The position numbers and the translations under genes were made by a program. This document shows positions 25,198-33,831 of a stretch of DNA of 36,879 bases, piece by piece. Every line of letters begins with the position of its first letter. Position 1 is the stretch's first letter. The stretch spans positions 1 through 36,879 of the forward strand of contig DAHUYF010000138.1 of assembly GCA_027315365.1 (NCBI GenBank), given 5' to 3'. Under the pieces are notes generated by a model. The model had not been told where the DNA came from and did not search any database. It saw only the letters and a list, made by a program, of their open reading frames with translations. This DNA comes from Rhodospirillales bacterium (GTDB lineage Bacteria; Pseudomonadota; Alphaproteobacteria; ATCC43930; CGMCC-115725).

Positions 25198-26214
25198 TCA
25201 GAACAGGACGGCCCAGCCGGCGAAGACGCCGGTGGGATTGACCGGCGTGCCACTGATATTTTGCAGGTACTCCAGCCTGAGGACGATCGGCGGCTGAGGC
25301 CGGTAAGCGATGCCGGCCAGGACGTCGTGGGCGACGGAAGGCGCGGCTCTATCGGCGAATTCCTCGTACCATCCGTAGACCGACCACTTCTCGCTCACCG
25401 CATAGGAAGCCGCCGCATAGGCACCCCATTCGGTGTCGCGCGTGTGAATGACGGCGTTGTTGTTGATGTCGGAGAATGTCCCTTCCCCCTGCAGCGTCAA
25501 TCGGCCGAGGGTGTAGTGGAAATCGAGGCCATAGAGGGACTGATCGGAGCCATAGATATCCTTGGACTGCTGAAACGAGAAGCCGACCTGGTCGAGCAGA
25601 CCGAACGGAACCGCGACATGGGCGCCTTCAACCGTCTTGTACTGATGAAAGGTGATGGTATCGGGCCGCTGGGCGAACTCGCCGCTCGGCTGCCAATAAA
25701 CCTGCACATCGGGCAAGCGCGCATAGGGGTCGCTGTAAAGAACGGAAGCGCCCGTCGCATAGGCGGCGAAATTGCGGTCGGTGACCGCCGGGCGCACCGT
25801 CGTCAGCTCCAGCGGAGCCGCATGGATGACGTTCCATTCGCCCACCGGCGTCAGCATCTTGCCGAGGCGCAGGGTCGTGGCATCGGTCAGATAGGAATCG
25901 TTGTAGAGACGCTCCAAGAGCAGGTGGCCGTCGCCGGGATCGCGGCCGGGAGCGCCGGCACTCACCACATTGAAGTTCGACAGCTCCGCTTCGGTGAAGG
26001 GATTGAAGAACTGCCCGAGGTGGCCGCTGACGAAGAGACTGAGGTCATCCACGGCAAGGGACTTCTGTCCTTGATCCGGGATGCTTCCGACCACATTGCT
26101 GTAGCCCGCGAAATTAAACGGCCCGAGATCCAGCCCGTGCCCGAGCTGATAGTCGCCGTCGGCGCGAGCCGCCCCACCGGTGGCGCAGCACAGCAGCGCG
26201 ACAAGCCCGAACAA
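25198..26214 (-). CDS. Outer-membrane beta-barrel (porin-like) protein
   Basis: About 338 residues. A hydrophobic signal sequence (GLVALLCCATGGAARA-D) is followed by alternating beta-strand sequence rich in aromatic and polar residues (GDYQLGHGLDLGPFNFAGYS, LRLGKMLTPVGEWN). The final strand ends in phenylalanine (WAVLF), the usual barrel-assembly signal. The only standard-type start in frame is TTG 26214, which leaves the signal peptide without basic residues. An ATT at 26259, preceded by GGGAGAG, would restore an n-region with SRRRPLRHRH. The gene sits between the regulator and a PstS-like gene in one operon. Function: probable substrate channel or surface partner. Confidence 0.7.
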   Translation of the reverse strand: MFGLVALLCCATGGAARADGDYQLGHGLDLGPFNFAGYSNVVGSIPDQGQKSLAVDDLSLFVSGHLGQFFNPFTEAELSNFNVVSAGAPGRDPGDGHLLLERLYNDSYLTDATTLRLGKMLTPVGEWNVIHAAPLELTTVRPAVTDRNFAAYATGASVLYSDPYARLPDVQVYWQPSGEFAQRPDTITFHQYKTVEGAHVAVPFGLLDQVGFSFQQSKDIYGSDQSLYGLDFHYTLGRLTLQGEGTFSDINNNAVIHTRDTEWGAYAAASYAVSEKWSVYGWYEEFADRAAPSVAHDVLAGIAYRPQPPIVLRLEYLQNISGTPVNPTGVFAGWAVLF

Positions 26215-26302
26215 CGGCAGCGAATGCCGATGCCGGAGCGGACGCCTTCGGCTGGAAATGAGACTCTCCCGCTCGAGGTGGGCCTGCGGTTTCGCCTGGG
26301 CG

Positions 26303-27043
26303 CTATCGCCCGTCGGCCGGCGCGGCGTGCTCCGCTTCCGCGGCGGGCGGCGACGACGGGACGGCGTAGATGTATCCGACGTTGCGAACCGTCTTGATGC
26401 GCTGATCGAGATCGCTGGCCGGCCCCAGCTTGCGCCGCACCTTGCTCACCAGCGTGTCCACGTTGCGGTCCGCGGCACCGACCGAGAGTTGCCGCCCGAA
26501 CGCCACGACCGAAAGCTCTTCGCGCGCGACGACCCGGCCGGCATTGCGCAGCAAATGCTCCAGCAGGTTGAACTCGGCGGTGGTGAGGTCGAGCTTTTGC
26601 TGGTTGGACCAGGCGTTGCGAGATGCGGCGTTGAGGCGGATTTCGCCCACGGCGATATCGCCGGCCGAGGACGGCGCGCTCGCGCCGGTCCGCCGCAGAA
26701 CCGCTCTGATGCGGGCGACCAGCTCGCGGGGATTGACCGGCTTTGCCAGGTAATCGTCGGCGCCGATCTCTAGGCCGACGATGCGGTCGACGTCCTCGCC
26801 GCGGGCCGTCAGCATGATCACCGGAACATTCGAGTTCTGCCGCAGCCGCTTCAGCACTTCGAAGCCGGACAGCGCGGGGAGCATGACGTCCAGCACCACC
26901 AGATCCATGCTCTCGAGCGCGCAGCGGAAGGCGGCCGGCCCGTCATGAACCGCGTCCACCGCGAAGCCTTCGAGTTCCAGGAACTCGCGGATCATGTCGG
27001 TGAGCTTGACGTCGTCGTCGACGAGCAGGATACGCTGCGTCAC
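26303..27043 (-). CDS. OmpR/PhoB-family response regulator
   Basis: A 246-residue regulator. The receiver domain shows the acidic pair (D10, D11), phospho-acceptor D52 (VVLDVMLP), and the conserved lysine in YLAKPVN. A winged-helix DNA-binding domain follows (LDLTTAEFNLLEHLLRNAGR, NVDTLVSKVRRKLG, IKTVRNVGYIYAV). GTG 27043 is preferred because GGAGGA lies just before it and the family starts right at the first strand. ATG 27076 is an alternative. It is the first gene of the run regulator, barrel, PstS-like protein, kinase. The partner kinase is therefore probably the one at 22873-24732. Confidence 0.92.
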   Translation of the reverse strand: MTQRILLVDDDVKLTDMIREFLELEGFAVDAVHDGPAAFRCALESMDLVVLDVMLPALSGFEVLKRLRQNSNVPVIMLTARGEDVDRIVGLEIGADDYLAKPVNPRELVARIRAVLRRTGASAPSSAGDIAVGEIRLNAASRNAWSNQQKLDLTTAEFNLLEHLLRNAGRVVAREELSVVAFGRQLSVGAADRNVDTLVSKVRRKLGPASDLDQRIKTVRNVGYIYAVPSSPPAAEAEHAAPADGR

Positions 27044-27421
27044 TCTGTCCTCCCCCCGAAGGTTCCATTGGATCATAGCGAAGACCGTCTCCCGCGCGAT
27101 AGGCTCCCGGGTGCGAATGCCGGTGGGCGCCTGCCGCCCGAGGCGCCGTGGCGCGGCCGGATCCGGCACTCGGCCGTACAGGATCGAGGCTCCCGAACCA
27201 TGCCGGTCACTCCCGATCCGCACGCCGCCCGACCACACAGCTGATGGGAGCCCCTCGGACCAGTTAAGGTACTTTCCGATACGTCGGATTTGGAGTTTTG
27301 TGGAGAAGCGATGAGATTTGTTGCTTTGGCGGGAAGATGACCTGACCGGTACGGATCGGCAGCCTTGCCGGCGGGCGCGATTCCGATCTCGCGCCGTTTT
27401 CAGCGGCGGTTACGGCCTCCG
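27044..27421. other. Non-coding gap upstream of the regulator operon
   Basis: A 378-bp stretch between the ATP-grasp gene end and the regulator start, both on the minus strand. No gene is supported. It includes a locally AT-richer part around 27262-27340 with a TCCGA-TACG-TCGGA inverted repeat at 27275-27288, which could hold the operon promoter. I cannot assign hexamers with confidence. Confidence 0.4.
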
Positions 27422-28588
27422 CTATCGGCCGATCTGCTGTCGCCGCCACGCCGCCGCATGGGCTTTGCGTTCACGCAGGAAATCCGCCAGCGCGGGATCG
27501 AGGATCCCGCGCCGGTCGGCGATCTGATGCAGTCGGAAATCCGGGACCTGATTGACCTCGACGATGAGGGCGCCCGAATCGACCGGCGCGATGTCCCAGC
27601 CGAGCAGCGGCAGATCCTCCATGACCCGGGCACCGTCCCGGGCTAGATCGAGCAGCAGCGGCCAGTTCGGCACGCCCATGCCGGCGAGCGGCGCGCCGGT
27701 GTCGGGATGATGGGTCGCCTCCTCGAAGCCGGTCTGGGTCGAGCGCACCGCGCCCTCGACCCGCCCGCTGGCGATGTCGAGCCGCGCCAGCAGATTGCCG
27801 ACGCGCCAGAAATTGTCGGCGGCATTGCCGCCGGCGGGGATCTTCCACGCGGCTCGCCAGATGCGCGGTCCCTCGGCGGTCATCGCGGTGAGGACGCGCA
27901 CCGTCGCCAGGCGGTCGCCGCACACTTCCCGCACCGCCGCCGGCGGACTCACCCGCCTTTGAAAGAGATAACCCGACGCGTAATGCGCGGCGATGTCGCG
28001 CAGGAAGGCATCGAGCGCCAGCATACGGCCGTCATACGTCACGCAGACGTCGAGCCGCGGATCGTATCGGTCGAAGCTGACCGACCCCAGGCTCTGCCGG
28101 CCGCGCAGCGGCTTGGCGAACAGCGGATACTGGCCGGCGTCGGACAGAAAGGCGCGAAGCTCGGCCTCGCTGCGCAGCAGAAAGGGCGACGGCCTGCCGC
28201 CCGCCCGGTGATAAAGCGCCACCGTCGGCATGACCGGCAGCCCGTGCGCGGCGAGCAGGAAGTCGCAGGCGATCTTGTTGTCGATCAGCCCATAGAGATC
28301 GAAGCGGTAATTCGCCCGCAGCAGGATCCGGCGCGCGCCTTTGACGCCGACGAAGGTGTGCCTGTCGGCCGCGCCGTAGAAGTCGCGGTCGAAGAGCTGC
28401 AGTCCGAGATACTCCTCGACCGAGAGCCCCCGGCGCAGCCGGAGCGCCAGCCATTCGGCGAGGAGCCGCAGGGAGGATAGCCCCCTGCCCGCCGCCGCCC
28501 GACGGAGCGCCGCCAGCCGCGCCAGCGAGGCGGGCGGCCTGGCCAGGTCGAGCGAGCTGGTCTCCGCTGGGTCGGGCATCGCGGGCAT
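27422..28588 (-). CDS. Sugar-transfer-associated-type ATP-grasp protein
   Basis: A 388-residue protein resembling the 'sugar-transfer associated ATP-grasp' family. A helical N-terminal section (GLSVEEYLGLQLFDRDFY) precedes the ATP-grasp core: IDNKIACDFLLAAHGLPVMP, FAKPLRGRQSLGSVSF (ATP-binding lysine region), and IVEVNQVPDFRLHQ (metal-binding E and N). ATP-grasp enzymes join a carboxylate to an amine, thiol or similar through an acylphosphate. The start follows GGAGAAGG. Family members are often linked to polysaccharide or peptidoglycan-type genes, but none is adjacent here, so the substrate is unknown. Confidence 0.8.
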   Translation of the reverse strand: MPAMPDPAETSSLDLARPPASLARLAALRRAAAGRGLSSLRLLAEWLALRLRRGLSVEEYLGLQLFDRDFYGAADRHTFVGVKGARRILLRANYRFDLYGLIDNKIACDFLLAAHGLPVMPTVALYHRAGGRPSPFLLRSEAELRAFLSDAGQYPLFAKPLRGRQSLGSVSFDRYDPRLDVCVTYDGRMLALDAFLRDIAAHYASGYLFQRRVSPPAAVREVCGDRLATVRVLTAMTAEGPRIWRAAWKIPAGGNAADNFWRVGNLLARLDIASGRVEGAVRSTQTGFEEATHHPDTGAPLAGMGVPNWPLLLDLARDGARVMEDLPLLGWDIAPVDSGALIVEVNQVPDFRLHQIADRRGILDPALADFLRERKAHAAAWRRQQIGR

Positions 28589-28749
28589 CGGTCCTTCTCC
28601 GGCGTGAGGCGGCGGCCCGTCGTGACCCGGGCGGAGACGTCGCCCTCATTCTACGGGACGCCGCCCGTCGCCATCCATCCTCGCAATCGGATTTTGCGCC
28701 ATCGGACCGCCCGCCGCGGAGCCCGGCGGCGGGGCCGTCTCCCGGCCGG

Positions 28750-30261
28750 TCATTTGTTCATGGCCGCCTGCGCTCCCTTCAGCTCGGCAAGCGGCATGGC
28801 AGTGACCCAGCCGTAGATGTTGGAGACGTAAAGCGTGCCGCCGACGATCACCGGCGATGACGGACCGAAGCTGCCGCCGATATGCGTGACCCCCAGCAGC
28901 GTGCCGTCGGAGACGCGCAACGCCGCGATATCGCCGGCCCGGTACGGGACGTAGGCTACGCCGTTGCGAACCGCCGCGCCGGCGCGGATCTGGCTGCCAA
29001 GCCTGGCCTTCCACAGCTCGCGGCCAGTCTTGAGATCAAGCGCGACGTAATCTCCCGAGACCGGGCTGCCTTCATAGACGACGCCGTCGACGATCACCGG
29101 CGTAGCGGTCTTCATCGCCGGAGGCACCGGGCCATCGGCAAAGCGCTTCTGCCACAGGATGCCGCCGGTTCGCGCGTCGAGGGCGAGGAGAACGTTTGCC
29201 ACGGGATGGGCGGAATCGCCGCTCTGCACCGTGACTTCCTGCACCACCGTGCCCGCCGCATAGGCCGGGGTGCAATCGCCCATTCCGGTCGCGACAAGGT
29301 CGGGTATGGAAACCTTCCACGCCACCGACCCGCTCTGCTTGTCGATGGCGTAAAAGAAATTCGGCTCCGTGCCGCCGACGAAGACATAGTCGCCGCCCTC
29401 GACCGGTGAGGACATGCTGACGAAGGAGACGATGTCCGATGTCCACGCCAGCTTACCGGTGTCGGCGGCAAGCTTGTAGACATGGCCGTCGCCGGTGCCG
29501 ATGTAGAGAAATCCCGCGTCATAGAGCGGCGTCGGCATGGCCTCCCCGGGGGGATGAAAGGCCCACAGCTCCTTGCCCGTCCGCCGGTCGAGCGCATAGA
29601 CGGAGTTCACCCCGGGCCCGCGAATCGGCCGGCCGTGGTGCAGATAGACCATGGTGTTCGCATAGTTGAAATACGCGTTGCCGGTCGAGACAAAGACCGT
29701 GTCGCCGACGACGAGCGGATTGCTCATCGTCATGTTCCAGCCGTAATGCGCCCAGACGAGCTTGCCGGTCAGCGCGTTCAGCGCATAGGTATAGCCGTTG
29801 TCGTCGCCGACATAGACCATGCCCGCGGCCACGGTCACGCCGACCGGCATGCCGACGGTGTAGGCGGTGGTCTTGAAATCGCCCGCCAGCGGCGGACCGT
29901 CGAGCGGCAGCGCGCCGGCTCCGGCAAATGCCCATCGCACGCCGTCCTTGAGCTGTCGGGGCGCGCCCTCGGGCAGGTCGAATACCGCATTGCGCCCGGC
30001 GTTCGAGCCATAGGTCGGCCAGTTCTGGGGATAGAAGCGCGCCACCTCCGGTGCCGGCAGGTTCTCCGAAAAGTACTGACTGGGGAATTCCTGCGCCACC
30101 GCGTCACGCGACGCATCGGCGCGGCTTTGGGCGAAAGCCGGATGGACCGCCGGCAGCGTCAAGGCCAAGGAAGCGAGCACCTCGAACAGGACCGCCCGGC
30201 GACCGACCGCTCCGGCCGATCTCGACCCGGGCTTCTGCCCGCGAACCATTCTTCTGCGCAT
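28750..30261 (-). CDS. Exported PQQ-type beta-propeller protein
   Basis: A 503-residue protein with an N-terminal export signal (basic RGQKPGSRSAGAVGRR, then VLFEVLASLALTLPAV). At least six W-motif blades are visible, each of the form 'YALD-x-x-TGK-x-x-W': YALNALTGKLVWAHYGW, YALDRRTGKELWAF, YKLAADTGKLAWT, YAIDKQSGSVAWK, LALDARTGGILWQK and VALDLKTGRELWKA. These occur in PQQ-dependent dehydrogenases and in BamB-like scaffold proteins. There is no cytochrome domain, and the active-site set of alcohol dehydrogenases is not evident, so enzyme activity is uncertain. ATG 30261 follows AAGGAG. It is divergent from the PmrA-like regulator. Confidence 0.8.
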   Translation of the reverse strand: MRRRMVRGQKPGSRSAGAVGRRAVLFEVLASLALTLPAVHPAFAQSRADASRDAVAQEFPSQYFSENLPAPEVARFYPQNWPTYGSNAGRNAVFDLPEGAPRQLKDGVRWAFAGAGALPLDGPPLAGDFKTTAYTVGMPVGVTVAAGMVYVGDDNGYTYALNALTGKLVWAHYGWNMTMSNPLVVGDTVFVSTGNAYFNYANTMVYLHHGRPIRGPGVNSVYALDRRTGKELWAFHPPGEAMPTPLYDAGFLYIGTGDGHVYKLAADTGKLAWTSDIVSFVSMSSPVEGGDYVFVGGTEPNFFYAIDKQSGSVAWKVSIPDLVATGMGDCTPAYAAGTVVQEVTVQSGDSAHPVANVLLALDARTGGILWQKRFADGPVPPAMKTATPVIVDGVVYEGSPVSGDYVALDLKTGRELWKARLGSQIRAGAAVRNGVAYVPYRAGDIAALRVSDGTLLGVTHIGGSFGPSSPVIVGGTLYVSNIYGWVTAMPLAELKGAQAAMNK

Positions 30262-30349
30262 GATCGTGACGCTCCTTCCCGTCGCTGTCCGCGCTGCCGG
30301 GACATCGGGCGGCAGCACCCGTTGACAGGCGGCAGCGTCGAAGGCTCAG

Positions 30350-30366
30350 CTTAAGCCAGCCTTAAG
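30350..30366 (+). promoter_or_regulatory. PmrA/QseB-type operator upstream of the response regulator
   Basis: CTTAAG-CCAGC-CTTAAG is a direct repeat of two hexamers with an exact 5-bp spacer, matching the PmrA/BasR/QseB box (YTTAAK-N5-YTTAAK). The repeat is really 8 bp on each side (CTTAAGCC). It lies 40 bp upstream of a QseB/PmrA-family regulator gene and 89 bp from the divergent propeller gene, so autoregulation and control of the neighbour are likely. Confidence 0.75.
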
Positions 30367-30405
30367 CCGGGCCGCGTACGCCTGAGGAAATGGGCGGGAG
30401 GATCC

Positions 30406-31071
30406 GTGCGCATTCTGCTGGTTGAAGACGATGCCGTTCTGCTCGACGGCTTGCGGGTGGGCCTGGCGATTCACGGCTTCACCGTGGACGCCGTCGCCTG
30501 CTGCGAGGATGCGCGCGCCGCGCTGCGCGCAACCGCCTTCGATGCGGTCGTTCTCGATCTGATGCTGCCCGACGGTTCGGGACTCGATCTGCTGCGCGAC
30601 TGGCGCAGGTCGGGCGACGCGACACCGGTCCTGCTGCTGACCGCACGCGACAAGGTGGGAGACCGGATCGCCGGGCTCGATGGCGGGGCGGACGATTATC
30701 TGGGCAAGCCCTTCGATCTCGATGAAGTGGCGGCGCGGCTGCGCGCGATCGCGCGCCGCGCCGCCGGCCGCGCGTCGCCGCTGCTGTGCTGGAACGGCCT
30801 GACGCTCGATCCCGGCCGCTTGACGGCCGAGCTGGATCGGAATCCGATCGCCCTGTCGCGGCGCGAATTTGCCATCCTGGCGGCGCTGATGGAGCGGCCG
30901 GGGGTGATCCTGTCCAAGGAGCAGCTCGAGGAACGTCTCTATGGCTGGGGCGACGATATCGACAGCAACGCCGTGGAGGTTCACGTGCACCATCTGAGGA
31001 GCAAGATCGGGCGCGATCTCGTCGAGACCGTCCGCGGCGTCGGCTACCGGCTGCAGGCCGCGGCGCGATGA
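30406..31071 (+). CDS. PmrA/QseB-type OmpR-family response regulator
   Basis: A 221-residue regulator. Receiver domain: ED at 8-9, phospho-acceptor D51 (VVLDLMLPDGSGLDLL), lysine in YLGKPFDLDE. DNA-binding winged helix: ALSRREFAILAALMERPGVILS, the recognition segment SNAVEVHVHHLRSKIG, and VRGVGYRLQ. The length and the LSRREF and VEVHVHHLRSKIG sequences are typical of the QseB/PmrA subgroup. The start is GTG 30406 after GGGAGGATCC. Its stop overlaps the kinase start (ATGA). The PmrA-like box just upstream suggests positive autoregulation. Confidence 0.93.
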   Translation: MRILLVEDDAVLLDGLRVGLAIHGFTVDAVACCEDARAALRATAFDAVVLDLMLPDGSGLDLLRDWRRSGDATPVLLLTARDKVGDRIAGLDGGADDYLGKPFDLDEVAARLRAIARRAAGRASPLLCWNGLTLDPGRLTAELDRNPIALSRREFAILAALMERPGVILSKEQLEERLYGWGDDIDSNAVEVHVHHLRSKIGRDLVETVRGVGYRLQAAAR

Positions 31072-32480
31072 GTTCGCTGCGCGGCAGGCTGTTCGCCATT
31101 CTGATAGCCACCACGGGCGTCATCTGGCTGGCCGCGGTGGCGTGGACCTATGTCGATGCGCGGGAGCGCGTCGAGCGCGTTCTCGACGCGCGCCTGATGG
31201 AAGCGGCGCGGATGGTGGATTCGTTGATCACCACCGGCGAGATTGAGATCGGCCGAGCCGCCGAGGCGGAACGGGTCGCGCCGGCGGGCGCGGCCGCCGA
31301 TGCCGAATACCAGCACGAATTGTCCTGCCAGATCTGGTCGCTTGGCGGGCGACTGCTGGGGCTTTCGGCGGGCGCTCCGGCGGCGCGCCTGTCGGACGCC
31401 GCGGCGGGATTCTCCGAAAAGAAGATCGACGGCCAGGTGTGGCGCGTCTTCGCCGTCGAAAACCAGGCGCGCGGCGTGCGCATCCTGGTCGGCGACAAAC
31501 TGACCGTGCGGCGGAACCTGGTTGCCGATCTGATCGCCAGCCTGCTGTTTCCCGCGGCCATCATCCTGCCGGCGCTCGCCTTCATGATATGGGCCAGCGT
31601 CGGACGCGGGCTGCGCCCATTGCAGGCGATGGCCGGGAGCCTGACGCAACGGGATGCCGCCGATCTCCGCCCGATTGCCGCCGAGCGCGCCGATGTCGAG
31701 ATCAGGCCGATCATCGAAGCGTTGAACGGTCTTTTTCAGAGGGTCTCGGATGCGCGCGATCGCGAGCGCCGCTTCACCGCGTTTTCCGCGCACGAGCTGC
31801 GAACGCCGCTGGCGGGCCTGCGGACGCAGGCGCAGGTCGCCTTGGCGGCGGCCGACGCGCCGACTAGGGACGCCGCCCTGCACCAGATACTGGTCAGCGT
31901 CGATCGCACCTCGCGGCTGGTCAAGCAGCTGCTGGAGATATCGAGCCTCGATGCCCAGCCCGTCGCCCCCGCCGCGCAGTGGCTGGACATCGGCAGGGCG
32001 CTCGCGCAACTCGACCAGCAGCTTGCGCCGCTGCGGAAGGCTCGATCGCTCACGGTCGAGACCGCGCCCGGCGTCGCGCAGGCGCTTTTGCTGATGAACG
32101 AGGAAATCTTCATGGTCGCCGCGCGAAACCTGCTCGAGAACGCGCTGCAGCATTCGTCCCCCGGCGGCATCGTGAGATGGTCGGTCGCCGCCGACCCTGC
32201 GGAGGGGATCATTGCGATCGAGGATGACGGCCCCGGAATTCCGGAGGACGAATTGGCACTGGTGTGCCAGCGCTTCTTCCGCGGACGGCACAAGAGCGGA
32301 CCGGGCAGCGGTCTGGGACTCGCCATCGTCGATCTCGCCCTGCAGCAGGCGCAGGCCCGGTTGCGACTGGCGAACCGGCCCGGCGGCGGCCTGCGCGCCG
32401 AGATCGTGGTAAGCGGCGCCCGGCTGTCGCCGCCGCATCGCGGCGTCGCCGCGGTCGCTCGGACCGCCGTAAGCGGGTGA
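31068..32480 (+). CDS. QseC/PmrB-type sensor histidine kinase
   Basis: A 470-residue membrane kinase. Membrane segment 1 (about 9-28), a periplasmic part of about 120 residues, membrane segment 2 (about 155-176), a HAMP-like linker, a DHp domain with H242 (FSAHELRTPLAGL), and an HATPase_c domain with N (ARNLLENALQHS), DDGPGIPE and GSGLGLAI. It is coupled to the regulator by a 4-bp ATGA overlap. QseC/PmrB relatives sense cations, pH or antimicrobial peptides and modify lipid A regulation, but the signal here is unknown. The gene ends 5 bp before a tRNA 3' fragment. Confidence 0.92.
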   Translation: MSSLRGRLFAILIATTGVIWLAAVAWTYVDARERVERVLDARLMEAARMVDSLITTGEIEIGRAAEAERVAPAGAAADAEYQHELSCQIWSLGGRLLGLSAGAPAARLSDAAAGFSEKKIDGQVWRVFAVENQARGVRILVGDKLTVRRNLVADLIASLLFPAAIILPALAFMIWASVGRGLRPLQAMAGSLTQRDAADLRPIAAERADVEIRPIIEALNGLFQRVSDARDRERRFTAFSAHELRTPLAGLRTQAQVALAAADAPTRDAALHQILVSVDRTSRLVKQLLEISSLDAQPVAPAAQWLDIGRALAQLDQQLAPLRKARSLTVETAPGVAQALLLMNEEIFMVAARNLLENALQHSSPGGIVRWSVAADPAEGIIAIEDDGPGIPEDELALVCQRFFRGRHKSGPGSGLGLAIVDLALQQAQARLRLANRPGGGLRAEIVVSGARLSPPHRGVAAVARTAVSG

Positions 32481-32485
32481 AGGGT

Positions 32486-32513
32486 TGGTGGGCGCGGCAG
32501 GACTCGAACCTGC
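32486..32513 (-). repeat. tRNA 3'-end remnant (attL-like copy)
   Basis: On the minus strand this is the last part of a tRNA: T arm (stem GCAGG/CCTGC, loop TTCGAGT), acceptor 3' strand CGCGCCC, and the ACCA tail. No 5' half exists. It matches the 3' end of the intact tRNA at 36743-36819 at 27 of 28 positions; the single difference lies in the acceptor stem. It marks the left boundary of the probable island and abuts the kinase gene. Confidence 0.8.
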
Positions 32514-32919
32514 GGCATCCCTATGAGCTCTTCCTCCGGCTCGAGGGCATCGAGCACAAGCGAACCCGGGTCAACCGCCCGCAGTCTCCAACGGCATCGT
32601 CGAGCGCCTGCACCGCTCGTTCCTCGAGGAGCACTTCCGCATCGAGGGCCGCAGGACACGGTTCGAGACCATCGAGGAGATGCAGGCCGTGCTCGACCAG
32701 TACCTCGTCGAGTACAATACCAAGCGACCATACCGGGGCCGCGGCATGAACGGCCGCACGCCCACCAAGGCATTTATTGACGGGATCAGACAAGAGGACA
32801 CGCCACAGCCGAAACCAGAAGGCCGCCTAACCTTCGCCCGACGAGGCGGCGACCGTCAGCCAATTACCCTCTCTGTACAGTCGGCGATTTCCCGAAGCGC
32901 GTACATTGCAGGAGTTTAA
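32514..32919 (+). pseudogene. IS481-like transposase remnant, truncated and frameshifted
   Basis: The C-terminal half of a DDE-type (rve) transposase. One frame reads HPYELFLRLEGIEHKRTRV and NRPQS. After about 32590 the homology continues in another frame as NGIVERLHRSFLEEHF, then LVEYNTKRPYRGRGMNGRTP. The catalytic-glutamate region (NGIVERLHR) is kept, but the N-terminal half with the two aspartates is absent because the homology begins exactly at the tRNA fragment. The frameshift and truncation make it non-functional. No terminal inverted repeats are evident. Confidence 0.8.
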
Positions 32920-33199
32920 TTTGATCGTTGCCCGTCAAATGTATACCCAATATAGAAACCGAGAAGCGGCTCTCCGGCTCAACATACCCGCGGCATATTC
33001 GGCTGAGGTGTGAACGGCCGTGCGGCGTCGCTTGGTGACATGATCTACTTTCCGGCGCGGAGCACCTTCATAACGGATGAATTCATCTCGGCCGACCACC
33101 TCCGTCGATCAGCTGACGATTCCTTCAACGGAGCTATCGCACCGCTGGTCCGCGCGGTTTCGTGTTCCGCGGCAGCAAATGGCGCATTTTGGGGAACCG
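32920..33199. other. Non-coding, locally AT-rich stretch in the island
   Basis: I see no supportable gene, RNA or repeat in this stretch between the transposase remnant and the acyltransferase fragment. Short open frames occur but have no recognisable composition or ribosome-binding site. Confidence 0.4.
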
Positions 33200-33451
33200 C
33201 CGGCGCTCACGGCGGGGATGATCACCTGCGCAAGCCTTTCGGGCGAGCGGTCCTCCGCATTGGGCCGCTATTCGGGCGCGAGGATCGGACCGGGCTTGGA
33301 AGTGCCGCGCCGGCCCCTTCGCAATCCGAGAGGCGTCTTTCCTGAGAACAGCGACGCCGAGAATCAGCATATCCTCCGCGCCCTGTGGAATAATCTCGGT
33401 CGTCCCGTGGCGGATTTTATGCACACCTTGTCTTCGGTCGAATGGCGATGA
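33200..33451 (+). pseudogene. Fragment of an LpxL/HtrB-type lipid A acyltransferase
   Basis: In one plus frame ending at TGA 33449-33451 the translation contains SSALGRYSGARIGPGLEV, NPRGVFPENSDAENQHI and RALWNNLGRPVADF. These align by eye with the N-terminal region of lauroyl/myristoyl acyltransferases of lipid A (consensus-like NLR-x-x-FPE-K-SDAE and WDNLGRV-x-AE). Similarity stops after ADF, and the catalytic HX4D region and most of the usual 290-310 residues are missing. It is best described as a truncated remnant. Confidence 0.6.
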
Positions 33452-33831
33452 TCGCACCAGCCGTTGCGCTTGTCGGTCTCCGCTTCGCTTGTCCGCTTGT
33501 GCCCGACTCGAGCCGAGCGCCTTGATGGTGCTCGCTTTTGTTTCATCGCCCTGCCTTTCATGCCTGTAGCCGATACAGCTGACACCCCGAATTGAGGTAA
33601 TGGCGATGATGACAGGCGTCAGTGCGCTGATAGTAAGGATGGGTAGGCGCGAGGCCAGAGCAATGATTGTGGATCCGCGGTCGCTGGCCAGACCGACATT
33701 TCTTCTTTAAAACGGCCGGTCCGGATGCGGGGCGACATGGACAAATATTGACGCTTCTAACGAAAACCAACGAGAGGCTGGCATCGGGCCACCACGGCCA
33801 CTCGAATCTGCGCTCGGTACGGGGGAAATGC
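33452..33831. other. Non-coding stretch upstream of the desaturase
   Basis: A stretch of 380 bp without a recognised gene. A minus-strand frame of about 97 codons exists, but its cysteine- and histidine-rich composition and the lack of a ribosome-binding site do not suggest a protein. The desaturase promoter presumably lies here. A TTGACG at 33746-33751 has no good -10 partner. Confidence 0.4.

Noticed and set aside
32514-32530. Extension of the tRNA remnant to include an anticodon loop (TATGAG is also in the intact tRNA)
   Set aside because: The anticodon stem cannot be formed, and the same bases encode the HPYEL segment of the transposase, so the match is probably accidental.
32486-32600. 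Open frame reading through the tRNA remnant into transposase sequence (WARQDSNLR-type peptide)
   Set aside because: This peptide is the known artefact of translating a tRNA 3' end; it is not a real protein N terminus.
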